Shown: positions 7,817-16,193, counted from the stretch's first letter. The stretch is 64,000 bases of DNA from Alphaproteobacteria bacterium (GCA_016778985.1 JADHOM010000010.1:1-64000); one strand, 5' to 3'. A program made the numbers and translations. The notes: generated from the letters alone by a model not told the origin.

Positions 7817-8647
7817 ATGATTGAAGATATATTTTCCCATAGCTGGCTGGCGCCACCTTTCCTAAATCCCTCGCTCGATGCTTCTGCCTTATCATTCTGG
7901 CTGATTTGTGCGGCGGCGGTTTTGCTAATGGCTATTGCCAAATCAGGATTTGGTGGTGCTATCGCCTCTTTATCAGCGCCATTAATGCTGACTATCCTGC
8001 CAGCTCGGGAAACCTTGGCCATTCTGCTGCCACTATATATGCTGACCGATATATGGGCGATCCTGATTTGGCGCGGCTATTGCTATTGGCGGGTTCTTTT
8101 CTGGATGGTGCTGTTTGCCACTATCGGTCAAGTCTTGGGCTATTTGCTGATTAGCGTCATCAATGATGATATGCTAAAAGCCATGATTGGCGCGATTGCT
8201 ATCCTTATCGGCTGTCGCTATTTCATCAGGCTAAACATCAAAACCAAGGTTGATCAGACACGTCAGATGCGGAAAAAAATTCCTCAGCGGGCAGCATTCT
8301 GGTGCAGCCTATCTGGATTTTCGTCTTTTATTTCGTTAACTGGCGGAATTCCGGTACAGATATTTTTACTGCCCTTGCGCATGCATCGCTATTTAGTCGT
8401 CGGGACAAGCGCCTGGTTTTTCTTTTCCATTAATATTGCCAAAATTCCGTTCTATCTGCATTTAGGTATGTTCTCATCATCGACGCTGTTTATCAGCTTG
8501 TCGCTAATTCCGGTTATTCCTGTCGGTGTTGTTATCGGAAAATGGCTTAACCGCAACATGACTGATACGGTATTCTATCATCTTGTCCATGCTGGGCTGG
8601 CTGTGCTTGGCTTGCGGTTAGTTTGGGGAATTATCAGCGCTGCATAA
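7817..8647 (+). CDS. TauE/SafE family anion permease
   Basis: This integral membrane protein of about 276 residues has eight or so hydrophobic segments. The glycine-rich first repeat (MAIAKSGFGGAIASLSAP) and second repeat (LSGFSSFISLTGGIPVQIFLLPL) are typical of the TauE/SafE family, which is thought to export sulfite or organosulfonates. The ATG at 7817 is chosen because the frame upstream offers only a TTG and lacks family similarity. A second, distinct member is encoded at 15417-16193. The substrate is not predictable from sequence. Confidence 0.85.
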   Translation: MIEDIFSHSWLAPPFLNPSLDASALSFWLICAAAVLLMAIAKSGFGGAIASLSAPLMLTILPARETLAILLPLYMLTDIWAILIWRGYCYWRVLFWMVLFATIGQVLGYLLISVINDDMLKAMIGAIAILIGCRYFIRLNIKTKVDQTRQMRKKIPQRAAFWCSLSGFSSFISLTGGIPVQIFLLPLRMHRYLVVGTSAWFFFSINIAKIPFYLHLGMFSSSTLFISLSLIPVIPVGVVIGKWLNRNMTDTVFYHLVHAGLAVLGLRLVWGIISAA

Positions 8648-8684
8648 GGCTATCATTTTAATAACAGACAGATAACATTGGCAT

Positions 8685-8713
8685 AAAAAAGGCGCGGATC
8701 ATGCCGCGCCTTT
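8685..8713 (-). terminator. Rho-independent terminator, likely bidirectional
   Basis: A seven-base GC stem (GGCGCGG at 8691-8697 with CCGCGCC at 8704-8710) is flanked by AAAAAA on the left and TTT on the right. Read leftward it ends the lipoprotein gene; read rightward it can also stop the permease transcript. Confidence 0.85.
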
Positions 8714-8733
8714 GCGATGATAAGAAAAAAGTA

Positions 8734-9066
8734 TTAGCAGCTCATATCTGGTTGGGTAGTCGCAAGCGCGCTCTGCATTTTTTGCGCTCGTGCAGCCAGT
8801 TTCATTTGGCGTTCTATCTGCGCTTCGCTTGGCTTTTTACCTTGCTTTGTCAGCTCACTAGATTGTTGGCCAAGTTCCATAAACTTTGCCATAACAGCAG
8901 TGACTTCAGTCATGCAAACTGATGATTTTCCTTCAAATCCTTCAATTTGCTCTACCACGTCTTCAAGTTTATCCAGAACTTCATTAATTGCGGGATCACC
9001 AGAATCACCACAAGCAGATAAACCTAAACTAGCACTCAATAACAAAATAGCTGCCAAAACTCTCAT
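8734..9066 (-). CDS. Small putative lipoprotein
   Basis: This 110-residue protein starts with a signal peptide (MRVLAAILLLSASLGLSACG) whose L-S-A-C lipobox puts the lipidated Cys at residue 19. The mature part is a charged helix-rich domain with an I-x-E-V-x-x-x-L-E-x-V-V-E-Q-I pattern that could form a coiled coil. It ends in a Cys (DMSC), and another Cys sits mid-protein (SSVCMTE), so a disulfide is possible in the periplasm. I do not recognise the family. The ATG at 9066 is chosen over 9078 because GGAG lies six bases before it. It is followed by a strong terminator. Confidence 0.75.
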   Translation of the reverse strand: MRVLAAILLLSASLGLSACGDSGDPAINEVLDKLEDVVEQIEGFEGKSSVCMTEVTAVMAKFMELGQQSSELTKQGKKPSEAQIERQMKLAARAQKMQSALATTQPDMSC

Positions 9067-9101
9067 TACATACTCCATAAATTAAAATCATAATTTATGA
9101 A

Positions 9102-9149
9102 TTAGTATAAAAATAAAGCCCTTCCAAAATTTAATTTCAGAAAGGCTTT
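9102..9149 (-). terminator. Terminator of the small acidic gene
   Basis: The arms AAAGCC (9115-9120) and GGCTTT (9144-9149) pair, with a further three-base extension past one mismatch. Read on the minus strand the stem is followed by a T-rich run (9114-9102). It lies 55 bases after the stop at 9205. Confidence 0.6.
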
Positions 9150-9204
9150 GTCAAAACCGGCAAAATTAAAAATGGCTTGAATTAGCGCATTTGCATTTAC
9201 TAGA

Positions 9205-9426
9205 TTAATCGAGTCGGCCTTCTTGGTGCGCCTTCCATACTTCTAATAATAATTCTTCACATTCCTCATTAGAAAGAAACTGCGGCTTATTTTCAAAAGC
9301 ATCAAATACTCTAGCAACAAACTCATCACCATCTTTACAGCCTTCCAGGTGGCGTTCTGCTTTATGTAAAAAAATATGAAGGTCTGTAACACGTCTCCGC
9401 GCTTCCTGATTAAATTGCATTTTCAT
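9205..9426 (-). CDS. Small acidic hypothetical protein
   Basis: This predicted soluble protein of 73 residues is rich in Glu and Asp, and I do not recognise it. It begins with a basic helix (QEARRRVTDLHIFLHKAERH). An acidic half (NEECEELLLEVWKAHQEGR) follows, with one Cys in each half. The ribosome binding site AGGAAAGGA is strong, and the ATG at 9426 or 9420 could be used. It has its own terminator. The gene lies in an AT-rich stretch (about 9.1-10.7 kb) with two other genes of unknown function. Confidence 0.6.
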   Translation of the reverse strand: MKMQFNQEARRRVTDLHIFLHKAERHLEGCKDGDEFVARVFDAFENKPQFLSNEECEELLLEVWKAHQEGRLD

Positions 9427-9432
9427 ATCCTT

Positions 9433-9468
9433 TCCTATTTTTGGTCCTATTTTTGGTCCTATTTTTGA
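9433..9468. repeat. 12-base tandem repeat
   Basis: Three copies of TCCTATTTTTGG with a 12-base period (9433, 9445 and 9457; the last differs at the end) lie in the leader of the small acidic gene, a few bases before its ribosome binding site. Confidence 0.9.
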
Positions 9469-9556
9469 GACCCAATTTTGGGAGTCCTATTTTGCGATAT
9501 TAACCTCTTAGAGACATATTCATATTATGTCACCAGAGCGGTATGATGACTAGTTT

Positions 9557-10138
9557 TTATCCTGCTCTTAATGATAATTTATTTATCATGCGAAAGATCA
9601 AAATCAATATTAGCATGGAACTTATCAGTCCAGTAATGTCACCAATAAGGAAACGAACGATCACCTGAAACAGTTGATCAGTCTCGATCTGCTCACCCTT
9701 TAGCAATGCTCCGGTGATGGAATTAAAAAATGAAGCAATAATACCAGCAATGATAACACCCCGCCAATTCGGTAAGCGGTTTGCATATGGGTATATATTG
9801 TAACCAAGCAATTTCAGGCTCTCAAATCCAACTAAAGCAGAACAGGCACTAAAGATCGGGATCAATACAGATCGCGGATATGAAAAATCAAGCCCCCAGA
9901 TAGAATGAGCAATCACCTCCGCCGGGATCAGCGCAAATAGAACCTTTGGGCCTAACAGCCAGGTCGCTAAAACACGCACAGCATGTGGCAAAAAAAGAAT
10001 ACTCGAAATACTTGTCAAATCGCCCAAAACAGCGGCTTCTATTGGAAAAATAATATGCACACTCATCCAAAATAAGAGCAGGTATAGCGTAATAACGAAC
10101 CCAGCCCAGTGCTGAGAAATCAAGCGAAAAAGATACAA
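9557..10138 (-). CDS. Integral membrane protein, MASE1-like
   Basis: This 193-residue protein has five or six hydrophobic segments and no soluble domain. The stretch SSILFLPHAVRVLATWLLGPK resembles the second segment of MASE1 sensor domains (F-L-P-x-G-x-R), which are normally fused to histidine kinase or GGDEF outputs. Here there is no output domain. The C-terminus ends shortly after the last membrane segment, in IFRMINKLSLRAG. A small winged-helix protein is encoded 68 bases upstream on the same strand and could be the partner. The family link is by eye only. Confidence 0.55.
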   Translation of the reverse strand: MYLFRLISQHWAGFVITLYLLLFWMSVHIIFPIEAAVLGDLTSISSILFLPHAVRVLATWLLGPKVLFALIPAEVIAHSIWGLDFSYPRSVLIPIFSACSALVGFESLKLLGYNIYPYANRLPNWRGVIIAGIIASFFNSITGALLKGEQIETDQLFQVIVRFLIGDITGLISSMLILILIFRMINKLSLRAG

Positions 10139-10206
10139 AATAAAACCCTGAGCAACATCTAAATATGAACATCACAATATATCAAAACACACTTATCTGA
10201 TGCGTA

Positions 10207-10506
10207 TCAAGAAAACCGTTCGATTTGCGGGACGTATAATCCAGACCGTTCGGTGCCAACTTTATCAATGTAACCTGATTTAATCAGCGTTTGAAATGCT
10301 CGGTAGAGCGACGGCTGAGGCATGGATTTAACCAACGGATGCTCACGCAGCTGATCGAGATGGATGGGCTTTTGTTCTTTATTTGACAAGATAATGAGAG
10401 CAGAGATAACCTTTTTCTCAATCTCAGTCAGAGATGCAATAGACAAATCTCTTTCCATTTGAAGAATAAGGTTTCTTAGTTCAGCATAATAGGTAATTTC
10501 AGTCAT
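10207..10506 (-). CDS. Small winged-helix DNA-binding protein
   Basis: This 99-residue protein has a helix (LTEIEKKVISALIILSNK), then a helix-turn-helix-like pair (LDQLREHPLVKSMPQPSLYRAFQTLIKSGYI) and a basic wing (DKVGTERSGLYVPQIERF). The layout fits a winged-helix regulator of the MarR/PadR type. No ligand domain is present, so it may act as a dimer or with a partner. It is co-directional with the membrane protein at 9557-10138 and probably shares its transcript. The ATG at 10506 has little ribosome binding site. Confidence 0.6.
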   Translation of the reverse strand: MTEITYYAELRNLILQMERDLSIASLTEIEKKVISALIILSNKEQKPIHLDQLREHPLVKSMPQPSLYRAFQTLIKSGYIDKVGTERSGLYVPQIERFS

Positions 10507-10738
10507 AATTTAATAAAACCAATCATAAGATAATATTACTTTATATAAGTATAAGTATTGATATTTCAACACTTAGCCATTGAAACATGATGCTGAAATG
10601 AATATTTGAAGAAGTTGGATAGTTGGTCTAAGATCAAATAATGATTTAAATTTCAATATGTGCACCGTTTAGGCTCTGTTCTCAAATTACTAAAACCATC
10701 AAAATATACATCACTTTATAAAAGAAATCAGGCTCGTT

Positions 10739-11191
10739 ATGATCACTCAACCATCAACAAAATCAGCGCATGTGAATTGGTTATGTATGCACACATGGCG
10801 ACGTTCATCCTATAACACAATGTGGTGTTTAATTGGCTGTTCTATTGGTGATTTTGGAACGATTGCATTTTTCCAGTTCACCGGCATTCCGTGGCCAACA
10901 TTGGCCATCATGACGCTGGCAATCATAAACGGTATCATCACTTCAATCTGTCTGGAAACAATTATTTTGAGCCGACAAATGGAGTTTCGTCTAGCCTTTA
11001 AGACGGCGATCGGCATGTCGCTATTATCTATGATAGCCATGGAAATCGCTATGAACAGTGTTGATGTTTTGATGACAGGCGGCGCCAAGCTAACTTGGTG
11101 GGTTATCCCGTTTATGCTGGTTGCCGGTTTTATTGCACCCCTGCCCTATAACTATTGGCGGCTTAAAGCATTGGGTAAAGCCTGTCACTAA
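10739..11191 (+). CDS. DUF4396 family membrane protein
   Basis: This 150-residue protein has four hydrophobic segments and the DUF4396 pattern: W-R-R-S-S-Y-N-T-M-W-C-L-I-G-C-S-I-G-D at residues 21-39, a central GxxTSICLETIIL, a helix with SLLSMIAMEIAMNSVD, and the C-terminal PLPYNYWRLKALGK. The conserved Cys, Asp and Glu within membrane segments hint at metal or ion handling, but the function is unknown. It stands alone; the 232 bases upstream are AT-rich with no feature I can name. Confidence 0.75.
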   Translation: MITQPSTKSAHVNWLCMHTWRRSSYNTMWCLIGCSIGDFGTIAFFQFTGIPWPTLAIMTLAIINGIITSICLETIILSRQMEFRLAFKTAIGMSLLSMIAMEIAMNSVDVLMTGGAKLTWWVIPFMLVAGFIAPLPYNYWRLKALGKACH

Positions 11192-11198
11192 TATATGA

Positions 11199-12083
11199 TT
11201 AGATGTGAGGCTTCATGCAAATCGCATCATAATGATGGCGTGTCGTAATTTTGCCATCATGCGCAAAGATATCCAGCATAGCTGCAAATCCTTGATCCGT
11301 AATCTCCATATGCGGTGGCCAACATCCCATACTTTGATAGGCATGAATACATTGCGCCAAAACCGCCTCATCAATATTTGGGAATAATGGCTTTTCAGCC
11401 TTAGCGATATCGCTAGCAGAGGTTTTTGACATATATTCGCGCGTGCTCTGATAGGCACGGCAAAATGCTTTACCCTCATCACTCGCCAGCCAGTCTGGCA
11501 TCGTTGCCAGACTAGAAAATGCACATGACCCAACCACTGGCCCCAGCGCCGCCACGACATAGCCTGCGCCATCGGCTTCTATTTGTTGTGGGGCTGGCCC
11601 TTGCTGATGAATATATTGACCAGTGCCTGCCCGAAAGGCTGCGTCCATTTCTTTGGCATTGCCAGCATCAATCACATTGATCTTAGCAACATCAATCCCG
11701 GCCTTGAAACAAGCATATTTGAACATCGTCATCGGCTGACCGCCATGATGAACAAGCACGTCAGCGCCTTCCAGCTTAGACCACTCAAAATCATTGTCAG
11801 GGCTGCGGCTAGTCAAGAAAAAGCCATCCATATCATTAATCAAGGCAAAGTGACGGGCCTTGTCTTGGCGGCCTTTTTCCAATGAATGAAAGCCCTGACT
11901 GATCGTCGATTGAACGACTTGCGCGGTGCCGTCCTCCAGCGCTGCCAATGCTGATACGCCGGGGGTTGCCACACTCCATTCATAATCAAATCCCTCTTTG
12001 GCTAAAAAACCGCCAGTCATTGTTGAGATGAGAGGTGAGTAAAATGCTGAAAACAACGTGAATTGAATATGAATACTTGGCAT
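11199..12083 (-). CDS. NMT1/THI5-like substrate-binding protein
   Basis: This 294-residue protein resembles periplasmic-binding-protein type II folds of the NMT1/THI5 group, with F-Y-S-P-L-I at the start, KEGFDYEW, then ALEDGTAQVVQ and a hinge region with INVIDAGNAKEMDAAFRAG. Unusually there is no signal peptide or lipobox, so it should be cytoplasmic. No ABC permease or ATPase gene is adjacent. It may bind a small ligand for an enzymatic or regulatory role rather than uptake. The start has a strong AAAGGAAG ribosome binding site. It is convergent with the DUF4396 gene, seven bases away. Confidence 0.65.
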   Translation of the reverse strand: MPSIHIQFTLFSAFYSPLISTMTGGFLAKEGFDYEWSVATPGVSALAALEDGTAQVVQSTISQGFHSLEKGRQDKARHFALINDMDGFFLTSRSPDNDFEWSKLEGADVLVHHGGQPMTMFKYACFKAGIDVAKINVIDAGNAKEMDAAFRAGTGQYIHQQGPAPQQIEADGAGYVVAALGPVVGSCAFSSLATMPDWLASDEGKAFCRAYQSTREYMSKTSASDIAKAEKPLFPNIDEAVLAQCIHAYQSMGCWPPHMEITDQGFAAMLDIFAHDGKITTRHHYDAICMKPHI

Positions 12084-12408
12084 ATGGCTTCCTTTCTAGG
12101 GATCAAAAGCGTCTTGAATTATCAGGCGTTCACTAGCAAGGTTATTGTTACCTCTGGCCCTGTCAAGCAGGTAATATTTTCATATTAAGCCTAATCAAGT
12201 AAACACCAAATAAACGCCACATAATCGATAAGGCAAACGATAAGATAGCTTTCTGAAAAAATATATATAAAAATTATCTCGCTTTTTTTGCAACAAAGTG
12301 TCATAAGCAACTCACTCACTACTATGTTTTGAGGGTCAAACGATTTGCTTCTCCACGGAAAAGAGGTTGATTGACGATTTAACAACCTTTTATCCAAAGG
12401 AGAGAAAG
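12084..12408. other. Intergenic region with the cold shock gene leader
   Basis: This 325-base gap separates two divergent genes. An inverted repeat (TTACCT at 12148 and AGGTAA at 12169) lies 65 bases before the NMT1-like gene and could be an operator. The right part should hold the promoter and untranslated leader of the cold shock gene, ending in AAGGAGAG at 12397-12404. I cannot place its -10 and -35 with confidence. A very AT-rich patch (12255-12295) may be the promoter zone. Confidence 0.4.
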
Positions 12409-12615
12409 ATGCCTAATGGCACCGTAAAATGGTTTAACGAAACCAAAGGTTATGGGTTCATTGAACCCGAAGATAAGTCGCAAGATGTTTTTGTTCATAT
12501 CTCAGCTGTCAAAGATGCTGGTATGCAAACACTGAACGAAAACCAAACTGTAAGCTATGAACTCGAACAGGGTAAGAATGGCAAAAGTTCAGCGGTTAAT
12601 CTGAAAAGCGCATAA
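12409..12615 (+). CDS. Cold shock domain protein, CspA family
   Basis: This 68-residue protein is a single cold shock domain: GTVKWFNETKGYGFIEPED contains the RNP1 element, DVFVHISAV the RNP2 element, and the last strand is VSYELEQGKNGKSSAVNL. It binds single-stranded RNA and DNA and melts RNA structure. The ATG at 12409 follows AAGGAGAG at ideal spacing; an upstream in-frame start at 12367 would add an unrelated tail. The gene is monocistronic with its own terminator. Cold induction is likely for the family but cannot be read from the sequence. Confidence 0.95.
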   Translation: MPNGTVKWFNETKGYGFIEPEDKSQDVFVHISAVKDAGMQTLNENQTVSYELEQGKNGKSSAVNLKSA

Positions 12616-12616
12616 T

Positions 12617-12632
12617 CTTGTCACCTGACAAG
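12617..12632. other. Short perfect hairpin after the cold shock gene
   Basis: CTTGTCA and TGACAAG form a seven-base stem with only two bases between them, just after the stop codon. It lies upstream of the terminator and may protect the 3' end of the message or be a protein site. Confidence 0.4.
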
Positions 12633-12656
12633 ATCATATGACAAGACTATATATTG

Positions 12657-12686
12657 AAAAGGCCAGTTACAAACGCTGGCCTTTTT
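12657..12686. terminator. Bidirectional rho-independent terminator
   Basis: GGCCAG (12661-12666) pairs with CTGGCC (12676-12681), flanked by AAAA on the left and TTTTT on the right. It ends the cold shock transcript and the convergent EamA permease transcript. Confidence 0.9.
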
Positions 12687-12734
12687 ATTTTGGAAAATGG
12701 CGGCATAACGCTATCAGGTCTATATGCATTGCTA

Positions 12735-13673
12735 TTACCGCAGCCTGATTTTAATAACAAATGGAATACCGCGGGCTTGCTCTCGAATAAAAATGAACAG
12801 ACCACTTGCCGCGATAATGAGCATACCAAGCATGGAATATTTATCCGGCACCTCATCAAATAGCATATAGCCAATAATGATCGAAATGATCAGCAACGTA
12901 TATTCAAATGGCGCTATAACAGGTGGTTGGCTAATCCGGTAGGCTGTGATCAGACATAATGTTCCAATCGTCGCAACCACCGAAATCAAAAGCACACTAG
13001 ATATGATGACGATATTATTTAATACCCATGGGCGGAACACATATTCTAATCCCCGAACGCCTTCAAACGACCATCCCAGTGATTTAGACAACAATAGCGT
13101 TGCGATACCGCATATTGTACTTGCTATATACATATGGAATATTTGCTGAAACACCGTATCTTTTTCGCGCGTCTGTTTTGCCAAAATCATGGAAATGGAA
13201 TAACTAAGAGCAGTAAAAAGCGGCAAAAGATAGGCCCATTGAAAATTGCTAGTGCTTGGCTTAACAATTAAAAATGTACCAATAAAGCCTGTCAAAATTG
13301 CACCCATTCGATACCAGCCAACATCATTGCCAAGAAAGATGCGCGATAAGATAGTGATAAATAGTGGGCTGACAAAAAATAGCGCCGTAGCCTCAGCTAT
13401 GGACATCAATGACAGTGCAATATAAAAGCTCATAAATCCCAAAAAGAAGAATGTCGCCCTGATCGTTGTTAACAGAGGATAGGCAGTAGAGAAAATAATG
13501 GGACGGCCGCTCAAATATAAAAAGGCGGAGATAAAGCCTGTGCCAATGATCCCGCGCATAACAATTATCTGCAATAATGAGCCATCGGAAGCCAATAATT
13601 TTATGACAACATCTTGAATACTAAATAATGCCATACCAAGGATAATAAGCAGTATTCCCAGCTTGTCCTGCAT
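12735..13673 (-). CDS. EamA/DMT family transporter
   Basis: This 312-residue membrane protein has ten hydrophobic segments in two EamA repeats. The first repeat includes GMALFSIQDVVIKLL, an R-G-x-I-G segment and SIAEATALFFVSPLF; the second begins near the middle with LPLFTALSYSISMILAKQTR and has APFEYTLLIISIIIGYMLFDEVPD. The family exports metabolites, often amino acids or drugs; the substrate is unknown. The gene is divergent from malonyl-CoA synthetase with 204 bases between the starts. It ends toward the shared terminator at 12657-12686. Confidence 0.9.
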   Translation of the reverse strand: MQDKLGILLIILGMALFSIQDVVIKLLASDGSLLQIIVMRGIIGTGFISAFLYLSGRPIIFSTAYPLLTTIRATFFFLGFMSFYIALSLMSIAEATALFFVSPLFITILSRIFLGNDVGWYRMGAILTGFIGTFLIVKPSTSNFQWAYLLPLFTALSYSISMILAKQTREKDTVFQQIFHMYIASTICGIATLLLSKSLGWSFEGVRGLEYVFRPWVLNNIVIISSVLLISVVATIGTLCLITAYRISQPPVIAPFEYTLLIISIIIGYMLFDEVPDKYSMLGMLIIAASGLFIFIREQARGIPFVIKIRLR

Positions 13674-13843
13674 CGCGCCTATCCTTATATAATTTGTTAA
13701 AGCATCATATATTTTTTTAATATAATCAATAGGTTAATAAGGAGTACTTTTGTCGTGAAATGACCATTTTTGAAACTATTTATATTTTATTTACGACACT
13801 TTCATCTATATCCGTCATAAACACTTCACAACAACATCAGCGG

Positions 13844-13871
13844 TTGCAATTTAGGTCGAAATGGTAACAAT
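13844..13871 (+). promoter_or_regulatory. Promoter of the malonyl-CoA synthetase gene
   Basis: TTGCAA at 13844-13849 and AACAAT at 13866-13871 are separated by 16 bases. The predicted start point coincides with the A of the ATG at 13878, and no ribosome binding site is visible, so the message may be leaderless. Confidence 0.45.
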
Positions 13872-13877
13872 AGCCCC

Positions 13878-15416
13878 ATGACATCTTTAGTAGTTGACGA
13901 TAGTATTAATGACACCGTTAATTCGGTGATTTTTGATCATCTTGCCGAGCGTGATGCGGCTTATCTGATCACGCCTGAGCATATTTGGACAGGCATAGAG
14001 TTTCATCAACTGGTTATGCGTCTAGCGGCATATTTGCGGCAATCCGGGCTCAAGAAAGGTGATCGGCTATTAGCACAATTAGACAAATCACCGGCCAGTT
14101 TCGCGCTCTATGTTGCGACACTAAAAATAGGCGGGGTCTATATTCCGCTTAATACCACCTATACGATGGCAGAGCTGGAGTATTTTATTGCTGATGCGGA
14201 GCCAACCATAATTGTTTCATCAAGCGAACGCCGGTCAGCGCTGGCGGCAAGTTATCCTGAGGCTGACGTATTTTCGCTCAATGCCGATGGCACTGGCCAG
14301 CTCATGGATTGTGTTCAAGACATATCAGCAGAAGATATTGATGACATGACAAATAGCCTTGCTGAGGATGTAATTAGCGCCGATGATCTTGCCGCAATTC
14401 TCTATACATCTGGCACAACAGGGCGATCTAAAGGAGCTATGCTGACGCATCGCAATCTGGTCAGCAATGCTGTTACACTGGTCGATTACTGGCAATTTTC
14501 AGAGCAAGATATCCTGCTTCATGCCTTGCCAATTTACCATACACATGGACTTTTTGTGGCTTGCCATGTGGCGACACTTTGTCGTGGGAAGATGATCTTT
14601 TTACCAAAATTTGATCCTGCCTCTATCTGTTATTGGCTGCCCCATGCAACCACAATGATGGGCGTGCCGACCTTTTATACACGGCTGCTGGCGCATGATG
14701 ATTTTAGCCATGAGACAGCCGCCCATATCAGGCTTTTTATATCTGGTTCAGCGCCGCTATTGGATGAAACCCATAGCGCCTTCAAGACCCGCACTGGACA
14801 TGCCATTCTCGAACGCTACGGGATGACAGAAACCAACATGAATACATCAAACCCATATCAAGGTGAACGCCGACCTGGGTCTATCGGCTTTGCCTTGCCG
14901 GAGGTATCGGTGCGTCTATCCAACCCTAATAATGCTGAGGATGGTGAAGCTATTCGTATGATCGAAGTCAAAGGCGACAATGTCTTTAAGGGGTATTGGA
15001 AAAAGCCAGAGCAGACGAAAGATAGCTTTACTGATGATGGCTATTTTCGCACAGGTGATCTGGCAGCGATCAGTGATGATGGATATATCTCTATCATTGG
15101 CCGCCAAAGCGATATGATCATTTCTGGCGGCTTGAATATCTATCCAAAAGAAATTGAAGATGCGTTAAACGATATCAATGGCGTCACTGAAAGCGCGGTC
15201 ATAGGTATTCCTGATGCTGATTTTGGTGAAAAAGTCTTGGCAATTCTTGTTGCTGATAAAGCCAGCGTAACCGATGCCATGATTGCCAACACTCTAGATC
15301 AGAGACTGGCAAGATTTAAGCACCCGAAAGTCTTTATTTTCACCGATGCTCTGCCGAGAAATGCGATGGGCAAGGTGGAAAAGAAAAAGCTCCGCCAAAC
15401 TTATGGTGACGCCTAA
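13878..15416 (+). CDS. matB: Malonyl-CoA synthetase (acyl-AMP ligase)
   Basis: This 512-residue enzyme is a full-length member of the adenylate-forming family. It has the P-loop-like AILYTSGTTGRSKGAMLTH, the ALPIYHTHGLFVA block, GVPTFYTRLL, RLFISGSAPL, and GHAILERYGMTETNMNTSNPY. The last block is characteristic of MatB, which joins malonate or methylmalonate to CoA using ATP. The C-terminal domain carries YFRTGDLA, ISGGLNIYPKEIE and the catalytic Lys in NAMGKVEKKKL. It acts in the cytoplasm and would supply malonyl-CoA from scavenged malonate. No decarboxylase gene is adjacent. Its stop codon abuts that of the convergent TauE-family gene. Confidence 0.9.
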   Translation: MTSLVVDDSINDTVNSVIFDHLAERDAAYLITPEHIWTGIEFHQLVMRLAAYLRQSGLKKGDRLLAQLDKSPASFALYVATLKIGGVYIPLNTTYTMAELEYFIADAEPTIIVSSSERRSALAASYPEADVFSLNADGTGQLMDCVQDISAEDIDDMTNSLAEDVISADDLAAILYTSGTTGRSKGAMLTHRNLVSNAVTLVDYWQFSEQDILLHALPIYHTHGLFVACHVATLCRGKMIFLPKFDPASICYWLPHATTMMGVPTFYTRLLAHDDFSHETAAHIRLFISGSAPLLDETHSAFKTRTGHAILERYGMTETNMNTSNPYQGERRPGSIGFALPEVSVRLSNPNNAEDGEAIRMIEVKGDNVFKGYWKKPEQTKDSFTDDGYFRTGDLAAISDDGYISIIGRQSDMIISGGLNIYPKEIEDALNDINGVTESAVIGIPDADFGEKVLAILVADKASVTDAMIANTLDQRLARFKHPKVFIFTDALPRNAMGKVEKKKLRQTYGDA

Positions 15417-16193
15417 TCAGAATAGCGATACCACGATTAATCGGCATCCCATGACCAGAAAAAACAACAAGATCAGTTTGCGAAACCAGTCTTGCGATAT
15501 GTAATGGCGTATCCATTCGCCAAGCATAAATCCGGCTAGCGCCACCACTAGACCAAGCAAAGATGTGATGGCGAGGTCAAGGGTTAGCACGCCATTTATC
15601 CATAATGCCAGCACCAGTGGCGCGCACCCGGCAAAAAACAGGAACCCAGTGGCGGCAATAAACTCCTCCTTATCGGCATCTCGACCGAGCAGATACATGA
15701 CAATAGGTGGCGAGAACACCGAACTTAAGCCGCCTATAAAGCCTGCCACAGCACCGCATAACACTTGCCAATAGGCTTGGCTTGAGAAGCGAAGTCTGAA
15801 CCCGGCCAGGGCTTGCACCGCAAAGACAACCATAGCAATGCCTAATGCCAAGAGCAAAAGCGCCTCAGGAAAAGACAAGATAAAAAACCCTGTCAGAAAT
15901 ATGCTGATCAGCAAAGTTCCCCCAAAGACACTATATTTTTTGATCACAATATGGCGCGCTTGTGACCGCTGTAATTGCAGCAAATTGACTAGCATAGTCG
16001 GAATGGCGGTCAACGGTATGGCCTCTAATGGAGGGATAAATAATGTCAGCAATACCATGCAAATGGCAGGCATACCCATGCCAATCATGCCCTTAACCGT
16101 GCCGGCGATTAAAAACGTCGTCATTAGCGCAACTAATGTTGCTGGTTCCGCCATATAGCCTAGTAATGTGTCGGGCATCGTGTCTAGTATCAC
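15417..16193 (-). CDS. TauE/SafE family anion permease
   Basis: This 258-residue protein has seven or eight membrane segments and the TauE/SafE repeats: TFLIAGTVKGMIGMGMP near the start and AVAGFIGGLSSVFSPPIVMYL in the middle. The GTG at 16193 overlaps the previous stop as GTGA, which argues for translational coupling; an ATG lies 15 bases further in. It is the last gene of a three-gene minus-strand unit with two very small proteins. The likely role is export of sulfite or a related anion, substrate unknown. Confidence 0.85.
   Translation of the reverse strand: MILDTMPDTLLGYMAEPATLVALMTTFLIAGTVKGMIGMGMPAICMVLLTLFIPPLEAIPLTAIPTMLVNLLQLQRSQARHIVIKKYSVFGGTLLISIFLTGFFILSFPEALLLLALGIAMVVFAVQALAGFRLRFSSQAYWQVLCGAVAGFIGGLSSVFSPPIVMYLLGRDADKEEFIAATGFLFFAGCAPLVLALWINGVLTLDLAITSLLGLVVALAGFMLGEWIRHYISQDWFRKLILLFFLVMGCRLIVVSLF

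Noticed and set aside
9888-10175. A 95-codon frame overlapping the MASE1-like gene.
   Set aside because: It is a shadow in another frame, with Cys-rich content unlike its neighbours and no start signal.
12148-12174. Riboswitch before the NMT1-like gene.
   Set aside because: Only a six-base inverted repeat is present; none of the conserved thiamine or other riboswitch blocks can be found.
14340-14420. Possible gene break in matB from Asp/Glu-rich codons.
   Set aside because: The frame is continuous and matches the variable region before the TSGTTG motif.
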